64,000 nucleotides of DNA from Methanosarcina horonobensis HB-1 = JCM 15518 (GCF_000970285.1 NZ_CP009516.1:496001-560000); one strand, 5' to 3'; counted from the first letter of the stretch, positions 42,909-52,543 are shown. Notes: generated by a model from the sequence alone, not told the origin. A program made the numbers and translations.

Positions 42909-42965
42909 ATGCCAGAACCTTTTATGGAACGTTTCAATTCCGGAATCAGGCAGCTGCAAACTTAA
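42909..42965 (+). CDS. Putative 18-residue small protein
   Basis: ATG 42909 lies 5 bp after GGAGAT and starts an 18-residue frame, MPEPFMERFNSGIRQLQT, then TAA. A TATA-like box 30-45 bp upstream and a hairpin 2 bp after the stop make a compact transcription unit of about 100 nt next to amt. No family is known to me; very short frames often arise by chance, so this is a candidate only. Confidence 0.35.
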   Translation: MPEPFMERFNSGIRQLQT

Positions 42966-42966
42966 G

Positions 42967-42994
42967 CCGATCAGCTTCTTAGGGATCTGATCGG
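42967..42994 (+). terminator. Hairpin after the small frame
   Basis: CCGATCAG and CTGATCGG form a perfect 8-bp stem with a 12-nt loop. It is not followed by a long T run, so it may be a processing or stability structure rather than a terminator. Confidence 0.4.
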
Positions 42995-43366
42995 ATTCTA
43001 ATAGGCAGTTATGGAGCTTATATTCTTGAAGAGACCCTTAAAGTTCAGCCATTTTTTACTTCAGGCTAATTAAAAATAATTTTTAATTTCGGCTCTTATG
43101 AATGTATTTTTTACTTTTTCTTCTTTAACAGACCTGATTAAAAATTAATAGGAAGAGGACAATTTTTAAGTAATTATATTACTTTACTAAATACTGACAG
43201 TAATGAGTAATTGAATAACCGTTTATGAATCGGATTGACTGGGAATCTATTAGCGTTTATCAGCAGATTACAAACGCTTACTGACGAAACACAATGGCGA
43301 AACACATTGATATTATACAGCAATCAGTAAAACAATGTTCAAATTCTGGACAATAACGGAGCGGAT

Positions 43367-44158
43367 ATGGAGACTAAATCATTTGATCATAAGGTTGAAG
43401 AGTCTTTTAACTGCGAGTTGCCCGGTTCCAGTCGCTCGGACAATGATAGTGGAGGAAAAAATCTGCCCGGAGCTCCGGTAATTGAAGTTATCAATGTCAA
43501 AAAAAGTTATACTCTGGGAGATATGGAGGTCCCTATTCTTCGTGATATCAACCTGACAGTAAACGAAGGAGAATTTCTTGCTATAATGGGTCCTTCCGGG
43601 TCAGGAAAAAGCACACTTATGAACCTCATAGGTTTTCTTGACAGACCTACAGATGGGAAGATCATGATTAAAGGTCTTGATATCAGTGAACTGTCCGATA
43701 AGGAAGTTGCCAGGCTCAGAGGGCTTGAAATAGGTTTTATTTTCCAGACCTTTAACCTGATCCCAAGGCTTACTGCTCTTGAAAACGTTGAGCTGCCCAC
43801 CTATGCCAATGCAAGAGAGGGCGTGGATACGCGCAAAAAGGCAAAAGAACTTCTTAACATGGTCGGACTTGCGGACCGCATGCACCATAAGCCAGGCGAA
43901 CTTTCCGGAGGGCAATCTCAAAGAGTAGCTATTGCCAGAGCTCTTATCAATGACCCGGCAATCCTTCTTGCCGATGAGCCCACAGGAAACCTGGACTCCA
44001 GAACAGGCTGCGAAATCCTTGGAATGTTTACCAGGCTTAACAAGGATGGCAGGACTATTGTAATGATTACTCACGATCCTGAAATTGCGAAGTATGCTGA
44101 TAGGATAGTGCTCGTAAAAGACGGGATAATCCAGAGCAATTGGAGTAAGTTAGAATAA
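43367..44158 (+). CDS. ABC transporter ATPase (LolD/MacB type)
   Basis: A 263-residue ATPase with a 40-residue N-terminal extension before the domain. Walker A GPSGSGKSTLMNL (about 73-85), Q-loop IFQTFNLIPRLT, signature LSGGQSQRVAIARAL (about 177-191), Walker B LLADEPTGNLDS and switch VMITHDPEIAKYAD are all present, so it should be active. It begins a second cassette like that at 27616-30875, but here the order is ATPase, CARDB protein, and a permease that is broken and 3.5 kb away. Confidence 0.92.
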   Translation: METKSFDHKVEESFNCELPGSSRSDNDSGGKNLPGAPVIEVINVKKSYTLGDMEVPILRDINLTVNEGEFLAIMGPSGSGKSTLMNLIGFLDRPTDGKIMIKGLDISELSDKEVARLRGLEIGFIFQTFNLIPRLTALENVELPTYANAREGVDTRKKAKELLNMVGLADRMHHKPGELSGGQSQRVAIARALINDPAILLADEPTGNLDSRTGCEILGMFTRLNKDGRTIVMITHDPEIAKYADRIVLVKDGIIQSNWSKLE

Positions 44159-44318
44159 ACTCTGAATATTCGATACAATCAAAATAATAAATTGCTCAGA
44201 ATACAATTCCGATATTTAGAATAATTCGGGACATTCAAAACAATTCTGAGTAAGAAAGCCCTTGATAAAAAGCCTTTGATAATTAAATCTTTTATCTGGC
44301 CAATTAGGATGAGTTAGA

Positions 44319-45575
44319 ATGAAAGGACTGAAAACCTCAATTACTTTTGTTGTTACATTTCTGCTTTTAGTTTCATCTGTTTTTGCAGCACCTGCATCTG
44401 CGTCGACTGCAGGTGCTAACCTGAAAGTTACAATAATTGAAACAAACCCTTATCCTGCTAAAATAGGAGAGTATCTGGATCTTACAGTTCAGGTCGAAAA
44501 TATCGGTAGAGACAGGGCAGAAAACGTTGATATTGAAATAGTTCCTGAGTACCCTTTTTCCCTTGATTCCCAGAAAAACGCCGTGCAGAATATCGGGTCC
44601 CTCGCTCCTGAAAAATTCGCATCCAAAGAGTTTCACCTTTTCGTGGATAAGAATGCTCAGAAGGGAGTCCGGTCAATTGACATTCGCACGCGGATTGATA
44701 AAAACAGCCCATGGAGTGAGAGAACTTTTGATTTAAGGATAGGTACTGAGACTTTTGACAGCAAAGGAACTGTCGAGCTTTTGGAAATTGTCTCATCTCC
44801 TGAAGTCTTTATGCCCGGAGACCGGGGTACAATCACAGTAACACTGAAAAATACCGCAACAACTCCTACTGTTACTATCGATGGAAAAGATTACGACACC
44901 AATGCAAGGGTCCAGGCCGCAGTTCTAAGAACACTTTCTGATGAAGTAATCGTCCTTGATGCTCCTTATGAAGAAATGGGACTTCTTGGTCCCGGGGACA
45001 GCATCAAACTGACATTCAACGTTATGGCTTCTGAAGATGCAACAGAGGGGACTCACAACCTTGAACTTGCACTTGAAGGCAATTCTTTTGATTATAACAG
45101 CCGGAAGAATATTCCCCTTAAAGTTGACTCCTCAAACATAAAAGTAATTCCTTCAAGTCTCCTCAAACTCGTAAACGGTGAAGCTACCCTCAAGTTTGAT
45201 GTGGCAAACACTCATCCTAATGGTTTTAGCTCTGTTAGCATAAAGCCCGAAGCTGAAGGTGTAGACTTTTACCCGGCCGAATACTTCATCGGGCCTCTTG
45301 ATCCTGATGAACTTTTCACAATAGAGTTTGATGCTGTAGCAGATTCGCCTTCGGAAAACAAAAGAGGGTCCTCGGAACCTGTAAATCTCAGCCTTTCTGC
45401 AAGTTACGGCAATGGCATTAACAAACACGAAAATCTGGTAACCAATCTCCGCATTCAGCAGGTTGAAGAAAACAAGGGAGGTAACTCAGGTCTGATCATA
45501 GCTGGCATCCTGCTTGCCGCCCTTGCTGCTGCCGGTATACTGATTTACAGAAAAAAACAGGGGAAAAACAAATAA
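44319..45575 (+). CDS. CARDB-type surface protein of the second ABC cassette
   Basis: A 418-residue secreted protein with signal peptide (VVTFLLLVSSVFAAPASA), then three or so COG1361/CARDB immunoglobulin-like units, seen as PYPAKIGEYLDLTVQVENIG (about 46-65), VFMPGDRGTITVTLKNTATT (about 163-182) and a more divergent third (NGEATLKFDVANTHPNGFSS at about 286-305). The C-terminal helix is LIIAGILLAALAAAGILIYR with a basic tail. It is a counterpart of the protein at 27616-28923. Its permease partner is a pseudogene. Confidence 0.83.
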   Translation: MKGLKTSITFVVTFLLLVSSVFAAPASASTAGANLKVTIIETNPYPAKIGEYLDLTVQVENIGRDRAENVDIEIVPEYPFSLDSQKNAVQNIGSLAPEKFASKEFHLFVDKNAQKGVRSIDIRTRIDKNSPWSERTFDLRIGTETFDSKGTVELLEIVSSPEVFMPGDRGTITVTLKNTATTPTVTIDGKDYDTNARVQAAVLRTLSDEVIVLDAPYEEMGLLGPGDSIKLTFNVMASEDATEGTHNLELALEGNSFDYNSRKNIPLKVDSSNIKVIPSSLLKLVNGEATLKFDVANTHPNGFSSVSIKPEAEGVDFYPAEYFIGPLDPDELFTIEFDAVADSPSENKRGSSEPVNLSLSASYGNGINKHENLVTNLRIQQVEENKGGNSGLIIAGILLAALAAAGILIYRKKQGKNK

Positions 45576-45715
45576 GAAATATGAGAGAGCCTGCAGTTAT
45601 CTTCTGAAATCACTGTTAAGAGACTGTGAAAATCCAGGCGTTCATAAACAGGCTTTCTCCTTTTAACAGTATTTTTAATTTCGATTTACTTTTTTAAACG
45701 GTTCATTGAAGAATT

Positions 45716-46945
45716 TCAATTTTCAGCTTCGGTTGATGAGTTTGCTTTTTTCGACTTTTTTCCTTTTGGAGACGAGCCTGTTTTTTTATTTTCATCTTCT
45801 CGGAGGGAGAAATTCTCCGATTTTGTTGGAATGGTAAAGGTAAATGTACTTCCCTTTCCTACCTCAGAGTTCACATAGATCTTCCCTCCGTGAAGGTCTA
45901 CAAAGTTCCTTACAATAAATAACCCAAGGCCTGCTCCTCCATATCCACGGGCTGCAGAAGAATCTGCCTGTGTAAAAGGCATAAATATTTTCTCATGGCT
46001 TTCTTTTGAAAGCCCTATTCCGTTATCCGAAACCTTTACCTCGAGAACTCCTTCCTTTTTGCAAGCACTGATAACGACCTTTCCTCTCGCCGGAGTAAAC
46101 TTTATGGCATTGCTGACAAGGTTATAAAGGATCTGTCTGAGTTTCGTAATGTCTGCCTGAACGGTTCCCACGGAGGGATCTATCTTCAGTTCGACTGTAA
46201 TCTTCTTGACCGAAGCGGGAGAAAGGAGGCTCATTCTCACTTCTCCTATGAGGCTTGCAATATCTACATCCTCATATTTGAGGGTCTTTTCCCCGGCTTC
46301 AAGCCTCGATATGTCAAGCAGATTATTGATAATCTCAAGCAGGCTTTTCCCGCTTATCAGGATATTGTTGACATATTTTGATTGTTTTGTATTCATGGGC
46401 CCGAAAGCTCCTTCCAGCAGTAGATCCGAAAAGCCTATTACTGAATTGAGAGGGGTCCTGAGCTCGTGGCTCATATTCATTATAAAGCTGTTCTTTGCCC
46501 TGTTTGTAGCTTCAGCATCTTTTTTTGCTTTGAGAAGGGTCGTTTCAAGCTCTTTTTGCCCATTCAGGTTGCATGTGTACACCAGATATTCCCATTTGCC
46601 TTTTCTTTTAACGAGAATACCCTTTTCCTCAACCAGTTCAAGAAGTTTACTGCCTGATAGCTCTTCAAGGGGGAAAGTACAGAGGCATGTGAGTTTTCTT
46701 TTGCCGTCTTGGTTAATTTCTTTAAGACTTTTTTCTAACTTATCAAAGTCAGACTTGAGGGAACCTTCCATTCCAGTAATATCGAGATTTGTTCTTAAGC
46801 CGGAAAATCCTTCGGAAAAGGCTTTTTCATTCATCCCTCCAATGAGTTCTTTTATTGTTGACTCTGATAGAGGGGTGTTTTTTGAAAGTGCGCCGGCTGT
46901 AAGAATCTCCAGTTGAGATGAAGTTAGGAGATTTTCGAAATCCAC
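45716..46945 (-). CDS. MEDS-domain sensor histidine kinase, start unclear
   Basis: A soluble hybrid of an N-terminal MEDS-type sensory domain and a histidine kinase. The H-box SHELRTPLNSVIGF is at about 158-171 of the minimal frame, the ATP site has NLVSNAIKF, DNGIGLS and GYGGAGLGLFIV, and a Lys/Ser-rich tail follows. The coding frame clearly extends past GTG 46945 (FKQGIEQGEFCLWNVTDALE is MEDS-like) to about 47150, yet has no ATG, GTG or TTG there and ends at TAA 47177-47179. A start at ATG 47246, in another frame, would join it by one slip at the A6 run near 47145-47150. No response regulator is adjacent. Confidence 0.75.
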   Translation of the reverse strand: MDFENLLTSSQLEILTAGALSKNTPLSESTIKELIGGMNEKAFSEGFSGLRTNLDITGMEGSLKSDFDKLEKSLKEINQDGKRKLTCLCTFPLEELSGSKLLELVEEKGILVKRKGKWEYLVYTCNLNGQKELETTLLKAKKDAEATNRAKNSFIMNMSHELRTPLNSVIGFSDLLLEGAFGPMNTKQSKYVNNILISGKSLLEIINNLLDISRLEAGEKTLKYEDVDIASLIGEVRMSLLSPASVKKITVELKIDPSVGTVQADITKLRQILYNLVSNAIKFTPARGKVVISACKKEGVLEVKVSDNGIGLSKESHEKIFMPFTQADSSAARGYGGAGLGLFIVRNFVDLHGGKIYVNSEVGKGSTFTFTIPTKSENFSLREDENKKTGSSPKGKKSKKANSSTEAEN

Positions 46946-47633
46946 TCCTGCTTTCTCAAGTTCATTTTTTACCCTTTCGGCTTCGAGTGCATCCGTGACA
47001 TTCCAGAGACAGAACTCTCCCTGCTCAATTCCCTGCTTAAAATAAGCAACAAGTAACTCTGTAAGTTCTTCGATATTACTATATACGGCAGAGAGCTGGG
47101 GGCTCTGTGGAATGCTTGAAAAAAGTTCGAGATATTTATCAGTATTTTTTATCAGAATCTTTCCCCCTGCGTGTGTTTACAGTAAGCGCATCTTCAGCGC
47201 ACAGTCCGGGTTTGAATGGGGCATGAAACAGAGGCTGCGGAGACATATGATAACTTCCGGCGCTTTAAATTGGTTTAAGGTATACTTGGAAATATTTCTA
47301 AACTTTCAGAATAATTTCTTATTTAAATCTTTTAGTTTCCTTTAACTTTTTAAGTTTCATAAATATGCTTATATTTCTATCATATTACATCAGCATATAT
47401 AAGAAATGTGCTAATTTATAATGTTGTGAAGTTTGCCAATTTTTGATGCCTGTACCAAACAGAATGTCTGGAGAAATTTTTCCAATTTTTCTTATAGAGG
47501 CCTATTATATACTTATCAATAAATATCTACTTGGGTCCTCTGAATAATTAATATTGAACTGTCTGAAGATACAGGTTCTTAATATTTTTTACGTCTGCTT
47601 GAAGCTTCATTTTCATTTAGTGTGGGAGGTTGT
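46946..47633. other. Kinase 5' end and intergenic DNA
   Basis: Bases to about 47150 still code for the MEDS domain of the kinase in the same frame; 47150-47246 may code for its first 30 residues in a shifted frame. The remainder, to 47633, is AT-rich, with a TATA-like TATTATATACTTA near 47503-47515 reading toward the broken permease. Confidence 0.55.
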
Positions 47634-48261
47634 ATGCTGAAGGTGCGGCAAGCTGTAGGTGTATCTCTAGGGAGTATAGCAAGCTCAAAACTTCGCTCAG
47701 GTGACAACCCTTGGTATTGTCATAGGGATTGCTGCAGTAGTTGCAAATGTCTCTCTTGTGGAGAGTTTCAATGTTTTTTTGAAGCGGAGATAAATGCCCA
47801 GGGCTCCAATTTTATTATTATTTACAGCCAGGAACCTAACCTTTTTTACTCCAATAAGCTTCAAATAATTGAAAAAATTCCTGGAATCAGTGCGGTTTTT
47901 CCCATAAAACAGCAACTTGGGGATGTGACCTATTTTTCCCAGAGTAAAAACATCGATATTGCAGGGGTAACAGGTGACTATGAAGATACCGCTAATATCG
48001 TTATGGAAAGCGGCAGTTTCATAAGCGACCAGGATGCTTTTTCCGCAGCCATCGGGTTTGAAGTTGCAAACGAAATTCTACAGGAATATTTCTGCCCGCA
48101 GTTCAATAGACATCACCCTGCTACTGGAGGGAGGCAGGACGGTAACCCAGGTTTTCAAGGTAGGGATTCTGGTTGCAGTCATTGTGGGAGTTACTGCAGG
48201 AGTTTATCCGACAAACAAAGCAGCAAAACTCGCTCCTGTGGACTCGCTGAGGCATGAGTGA
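47634..48261 (+). pseudogene. Broken MacB/FtsX-type ABC permease
   Basis: Starts MLKVRQAVGVSLGSIASSKL behind GGAGGT. At about 47700 the frame shifts to VTTLGIVIGIAAVVANVSLV, and at the T run near 47777 it shifts back to FFEAEINAQGSNFIIIYSQ and further. The sequence then jumps from the external domain (AAIGFEVANE, about 48075) to the last helix in a third frame (LVAVIVGVTAGVYPTNKAAK, then LAPVDSLRHE, stop 48261). Two frameshifts plus a deletion of roughly 180-200 codons inactivate it. It was probably the partner of the ATPase at 43367 and the CARDB protein at 44319. Confidence 0.85.
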
Positions 48262-48606
48262 AAGAGGGCTTAAAACTTAAATTATTATAATTCAGAAGTT
48301 CCTTCTCAGTATTTTTGTTTTTACCTTTTGCTTTTGTCTCGTTTCCAGGTAAGTGTTTTTTTTCTCGAATTTTTATGCTCTCACTCCAGTGGGCACTTGT
48401 ATCCGGATCATTTGTATCTTTAATCCGATTGTATCTTATCCGGTTGAGTCTTAATTTATAATCGAACGAAAACCGGAATACTAATTACAGGTCTTGAGGA
48501 TACTTATAAAAAAGTACATTTATCTATAAATTCTGCCGCAGGTTCGTGGAAGTTGCCTATAAATGGATCAAACTTTTGTTTATGTAATTTTGTGGAGGAT
48601 GAAGAA
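48262..48606. other. Intergenic region, 345 bp
   Basis: AT-rich region between the permease pseudogene and the flavin reductase gene. T-rich stretches at about 48310-48370 may end transcription. The ribosome site GGAGGAT at 48594-48600 fixes the next start. No RNA gene seen. Confidence 0.5.
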
Positions 48607-49215
48607 GTGGAAGCCGGAGAGAAAAAAGCTATCGGAGCCAGAAATTTCCTTTACCCTATGCCCACTACCCTTGTAGGAGCCGATGTGAAAGGAAAGCCAA
48701 ACTACCTGACAGTTGCTTTTTGCGGAATCGTTCAGGCAGGTCCCCCAATGATTGCGGTTACTCTGGGGAAAATGCACTATACAAATGAAGGAATTAGGGA
48801 AAACAAATGTTTCAGCGTTAATATTCCTTCCAGACACATGCTTGAAGCTACGGATTATTGCGGCATAGTTTCCGGGAAAAAGACTGATAAATCGGGTATT
48901 TTTGAAACCTTCTACGGAAGGCTCGAAAAAGCTCCAATGATCCGGGAGTGCCCTGTAAACCTTGAATGCAGGCTGGTTGATACTCTGGACTTTGGCGGGA
49001 CCAATGAGGTTTTCATTGGTGAGATAGTGGAAAGCTATGCAGAAGAAAAATACCTCTGTAATGGGATTCCTGATATAGAAAAGATCGAACCTATTGTCTT
49101 TTCAATGTACGACAACAACTACTGGGGAATTGGCGAGCATCTTGGTAAAGCCTGGTGTGCTGGAAAAAAATTCAGTCAGAATATTAATGAGGATAGAAAT
49201 GAAAGTAACAGGTAG
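48607..49215 (+). CDS. Flavin reductase-like FMN-binding protein
   Basis: A 202-residue split-barrel flavoprotein (flavin reductase-like domain). Recognisable segments are FLYPMPTTLVGADVKGKPNY, NYLTVAFCGIVQAGPPMIAV (about 47-66), NIPSRHMLEATDYCGIVSG (about 90-108) and a C-terminal YWGIGEHLGKAWCAGK. Such proteins use FMN for electron transfer; the partner may be the flavodoxin-like protein encoded next. GTG 48607 is chosen because GGAGGAT at 48594-48600 is optimally placed; an upstream ATG at 48553 lacks this. Confidence 0.87.
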   Translation: MEAGEKKAIGARNFLYPMPTTLVGADVKGKPNYLTVAFCGIVQAGPPMIAVTLGKMHYTNEGIRENKCFSVNIPSRHMLEATDYCGIVSGKKTDKSGIFETFYGRLEKAPMIRECPVNLECRLVDTLDFGGTNEVFIGEIVESYAEEKYLCNGIPDIEKIEPIVFSMYDNNYWGIGEHLGKAWCAGKKFSQNINEDRNESNR

Positions 49216-49345
49216 AGAAAAATCCCTTTGAAGAAAGCTCTCTTTGGTGAAGTTAAAGAGTTTAAATAATAATTTTGAGAATTCCCGGGCTGAAATTACA
49301 GCTCGCACCAATTTCGGTTTTTATGGGACAACAGGGGGTTGTTAT

Positions 49346-50083
49346 ATGAAAGTAACAGTATTCAGCGGTAGCCACAAGGGCAGAGAAGGAAATACTCTCA
49401 TTATGGTTGAGGAGTTCCTGAAAGGGGCAGAAGAAGCCGGGGCAGAAACTGAAAACATTGTCCTTACCGAGAAGAATATTAAATACTGCAGGGGGAAATT
49501 CGAGTGCTGGCTTAAGACACCCGGAAGGTGTACTATTCATGATGATATGGATGATCTGCTTCCAAAATTTATGGCTTCGGATATCGTAGTATTTGCATGC
49601 CCGGTATATTTTGATAATATTCCTTCCGTAATGAAAAATTTCGTAGAGAGACTCGCTCCTGTTCTTCTACCTCAATTTGAAGAGGACGAGAAGGGTGAGT
49701 ACAGGCATGCCAAACGTTATGAAAAATATCCGAAATTAGTTGTAATTTCGAACGCAGGGCTGCCAGGACAGACAAATTTCGAGGTAGAGAGTCTTTTCTT
49801 CAGGCGGCTGGCAAGAACATTTCATACCGAACTTATTGCAGAAATCTACAGGGGAGAAGGGGAAATTTTCAGAGGCCAGAAGAATATCATGCTGAAACCT
49901 CTAATCGGGAAATACAAAAAACTGCTCAGATCTGCCGGTAAAGAGGTTGTTGAAAATCAGGAAATCTCAGATAAAGTAGTTGAAGATCTTGAAAAACCAA
50001 TTGTACCTCCGAGCCTGTACATAAAATTCGGAAACGAAGAATGGGACAGGCTTATAAAAGAGTGCCAGAAAGAAGAAAAATAA
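49346..50083 (+). CDS. Flavodoxin-fold NADPH/FMN oxidoreductase family protein
   Basis: A 245-residue protein of the NADPH-dependent FMN reductase/iron-sulfur flavoprotein superfamily. The N-terminus MKVTVFSGSHKGREGNTLIM has the FMN phosphate loop; CPVYFDNIPSVMKNFVERLA (about 85-104) is the family motif. A cysteine set, CRGKFECWLKTPGRC at about 47-61, resembles but does not match the cluster motif of Isf. The start ATG 49346 follows GGGGGTT; an upstream start at 49244 has none. It may be an electron carrier with the preceding flavin protein. Confidence 0.85.
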   Translation: MKVTVFSGSHKGREGNTLIMVEEFLKGAEEAGAETENIVLTEKNIKYCRGKFECWLKTPGRCTIHDDMDDLLPKFMASDIVVFACPVYFDNIPSVMKNFVERLAPVLLPQFEEDEKGEYRHAKRYEKYPKLVVISNAGLPGQTNFEVESLFFRRLARTFHTELIAEIYRGEGEIFRGQKNIMLKPLIGKYKKLLRSAGKEVVENQEISDKVVEDLEKPIVPPSLYIKFGNEEWDRLIKECQKEEK

Positions 50084-50225
50084 TTTAATCTCTTTAATTT
50101 TTGTCTGTTCTGAATTTTTAAGATAAACTGCAAAAGTCTTCTTCAACTGGTAACTATTCGTTATAGAAGCAAAAATAAGAAAAGAATCTGGAGCAGACTC
50201 TCAAATTACTAACTTTTCCGGTTGA

Positions 50226-51962
50226 TTACTTACTTTCCAGGTTGCCTTCAACCAGATCTTCCAGGCTGTGTTCCATATAGGGAGCATTGCTTCTGTTAAT
50301 CAGTTCCTGGCAGACTTCAATCGGCTTTCCGTCCATTACAAGAGCTCCGTTTTCTATTAACACGGCCCTGTGAGCAACTTCCCTGACAAAGTCCATATGG
50401 TGGCTTACGAGTACAATGGTCGTGCCAAAACGCTCGTTAATTCTTTTTAATGAGTTTGTTACATCTCTCAGGGTTACGGGGTCGAGGTCTCCGAAAGGCT
50501 CGTCAAGCATAAGGTATTCCGGAGAGGTTGCAAGGCTCAGGGCAATAAAAGCTCTGACATGTTCTCCTCCGCTAATCTGGTAAGGAGTTTTGTCAAGGAC
50601 TTCCATTGGCAGGTCAAGAGCTTCGAAGACCGGCTTTGCATAGGTATCAACATCAGTTACAGGGATAGCCGGGAAGAGTTCGAAGTAGATTGTATCACTA
50701 AGGTTCAGCTCCCTGAGTGCGTCGGTCTTTTCCTCTTCTGGCATATCGGGCAGGCGGTAAACAGTATCCAGAGTCTCATCTGAAAGTCCCATTTCTCTGG
50801 CTTTGTTTCTCGCGTATTCGATTGCACCCTGTTTTTTCATGCTCAGCCTGAAGCGGATCTGGTCTCTTACGGTTGAGTTTACGGACATTGAGAATTCCTG
50901 GTTCATAATGCTCATAATCCTCCTGAGTTCCATGCGCTTCGGACTATACTCGGTGACGTCCACCCAGTCACCCTTGCAGAGATACTCTACAGACCCGTTT
51001 TTCGGTTTGACCAGCCCCTCCATCAGCTTCATAATGGTTGTCTTTCCAGCTCCTGAAGGCCCGATGAATGCCAGAATTTCTCCTCTGTAAACGTCCAGAG
51101 AGAAGTTTTTGATATTAAGGACTTCACCCATACGGATAAGAGAATAACGTTTTGATATATCCCTTACTTTAATGCAGACTTCTTTATTTTCGGGCACTGA
51201 AAGTTCTTCCCTGGGTTTCATATCTCTCAGGAAGTTTTTAAGCACCCAGGCAGGTTCTCCGTCAGCTGCTATTTTCCCGTTTTCGAGGAAGATAAGCCTG
51301 TCTGCGAGATAGGCGTGAATTTCAGGAAGATGGGAGACCACTATAATCGGAATATTCAGTTTTTTTTTCAGGCTCCTTATTACATCAAGGACTTCCTGTT
51401 TGGTATCAGGTCCTGTCATTGTTACGGGTTCGTCCAGCAGAAGGACTTTTGGTTTTGCGGCAAGCTGCCTTGCCATTACAACCCTCTGCTTTTCCCCGCC
51501 GCTCAGGAGGTTGGTGGAATGAAGGGCTTTGTGTTCCAGGCCCACGAGTTTCATGTACTCCATTGCCTCAGCAAAAAGTTCATTGTAATCGTCAGTCTCA
51601 TTATGCGGAAGGGCTTCGTGCCCTATTCTGAGGTAATTCAGTTTTCTTATAATATTCTCTATTGCAGGCCCGTTCCAGAGCCCGAAATTTCGCTGGAGGT
51701 GTATTGCGGTTACACTTTTCAGAAACTTCTCTCCTTCAAATCCTGAATCCGGGGTTACAGTTTCTCCATCAACCTCTACACTTCCTTCATTAAAAGGTTC
51801 AACTCCGCGGATAATCCGCAACAGGGTAGATTTCCCGCTTCCGCTTCGACCTGTAATTCCGAGGATCTCTCCGTCCTCCACCATGAGGTCGATATGGTCT
51901 AACACCCTTATTTTTTCGGAACGTACCTCATAATCTTTTACCAGATTGGAAACTCTGATCAT
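50226..51962 (-). CDS. atwA: Methyl-coenzyme M reductase activation component A2
   Basis: AtwA is the ATP-hydrolysing component that helps reduce and activate the F430 nickel of methyl-CoM reductase. The 578 residues are two ABC ATPase domains in one chain. The first has GRSGSGKSTLLRII and LLSGGEKQRVVMARQL; the second has GPSGAGKTTIMKLM and a degenerate signature QISGGEHVRAFIALSL, then LMLDEPFGDLDPVTL. There are no membrane helices. ATG 51962 is chosen because AGAGGT lies 6 bp before it. The gene is monocistronic. Confidence 0.93.
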   Translation of the reverse strand: MIRVSNLVKDYEVRSEKIRVLDHIDLMVEDGEILGITGRSGSGKSTLLRIIRGVEPFNEGSVEVDGETVTPDSGFEGEKFLKSVTAIHLQRNFGLWNGPAIENIIRKLNYLRIGHEALPHNETDDYNELFAEAMEYMKLVGLEHKALHSTNLLSGGEKQRVVMARQLAAKPKVLLLDEPVTMTGPDTKQEVLDVIRSLKKKLNIPIIVVSHLPEIHAYLADRLIFLENGKIAADGEPAWVLKNFLRDMKPREELSVPENKEVCIKVRDISKRYSLIRMGEVLNIKNFSLDVYRGEILAFIGPSGAGKTTIMKLMEGLVKPKNGSVEYLCKGDWVDVTEYSPKRMELRRIMSIMNQEFSMSVNSTVRDQIRFRLSMKKQGAIEYARNKAREMGLSDETLDTVYRLPDMPEEEKTDALRELNLSDTIYFELFPAIPVTDVDTYAKPVFEALDLPMEVLDKTPYQISGGEHVRAFIALSLATSPEYLMLDEPFGDLDPVTLRDVTNSLKRINERFGTTIVLVSHHMDFVREVAHRAVLIENGALVMDGKPIEVCQELINRSNAPYMEHSLEDLVEGNLESK

Positions 51963-52303
51963 AATCATACCTCTTAGTGTTGATTGCAAGTTAGGGTCCG
52001 ATACTGGGGTTTGCAGGCTTCCTGCAAGAGCCTATTTTTTTGCCTGCTTTTGGACCCTGTTACATTATTAAACATTATATATTAACAAAATATGTTACTA
52101 AAATAGGAGCAAATATTACTTTTAAATCTATTTATTATAATTGGCTACTTGTGGGCTACCTGCAAACTGCTGATCTTACATATTCCAGAAAGTTAGCATC
52201 AGGATAGTTTCCAAGTATAAAAAAGGTTTAAGAAATAAAAAGTTTCGGTAAAGTAAAGATTATAGTAAATAGAAATCCTGTTATGTAACAGGTACCCTCA
52301 AAT
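51963..52303. promoter_or_regulatory. atwA promoter region, 341 bp
   Basis: A minus-strand TATA-like sequence (AATATATAATG) lies around 52074-52086, about 115 bp above the atwA start, so the leader would be about 90 nt. The rest is AT-rich with nothing else visible. Confidence 0.45.
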
Positions 52304-52543
52304 TTAGAGCCCTGCTCTTTCTACCAGGAGATCTGCTATCTGTTTTGCATTTTTGAATGGAAAATCTTTTTCAGTAATCAGGCTTTTTGCCTCTGCTGCC
52401 GTGACTTCAGTATCACCTATTATGCATGTGGTATCCAGCCCTTCGGGTAAAGCAGCTATCAGCTCATCAAGTGAGTTAATTGGAAATCTTGCATCTTTAA
52501 GGATTTCGATGATTTGTCCGTAAACTTCCTCTCTTACGTCCAT
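52304..52543 (-). CDS. MTH865-like family protein
   Basis: A 79-residue helical protein of the MTH865-like family, found mainly in methanogens. The family pattern is clear: the start MDVREEVYGQIIEILKDARF, FPINSLDELIAALPEGLDTT (about 20-39) and a C-terminal FPFKNAKQIADLLVERAGL. Its function is unknown. It sits between atwA and the GGGP synthase gene on the same strand, with its own 281-bp upstream region. ATG 52543 follows GGAGGAAAG at once. Confidence 0.85.
   Translation of the reverse strand: MDVREEVYGQIIEILKDARFPINSLDELIAALPEGLDTTCIIGDTEVTAAEAKSLITEKDFPFKNAKQIADLLVERAGL

Larger units (their letters stand above)
42703..43366. other. Intergenic region, 664 bp
   Basis: Carries the amt promoter (minus) and, on the plus strand, a possible small gene: a TATA-like CTATAATATAATAATG at 42864-42879, an 18-codon frame at 42909-42965 behind GGAGAT, and a hairpin at 42967-42994. 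The remaining DNA is AT-rich with no clear feature. Confidence 0.5.

Noticed and set aside
47112-47345. 77-codon plus-strand frame
   Set aside because: Antisense to the kinase N-terminal region, with no family resemblance.
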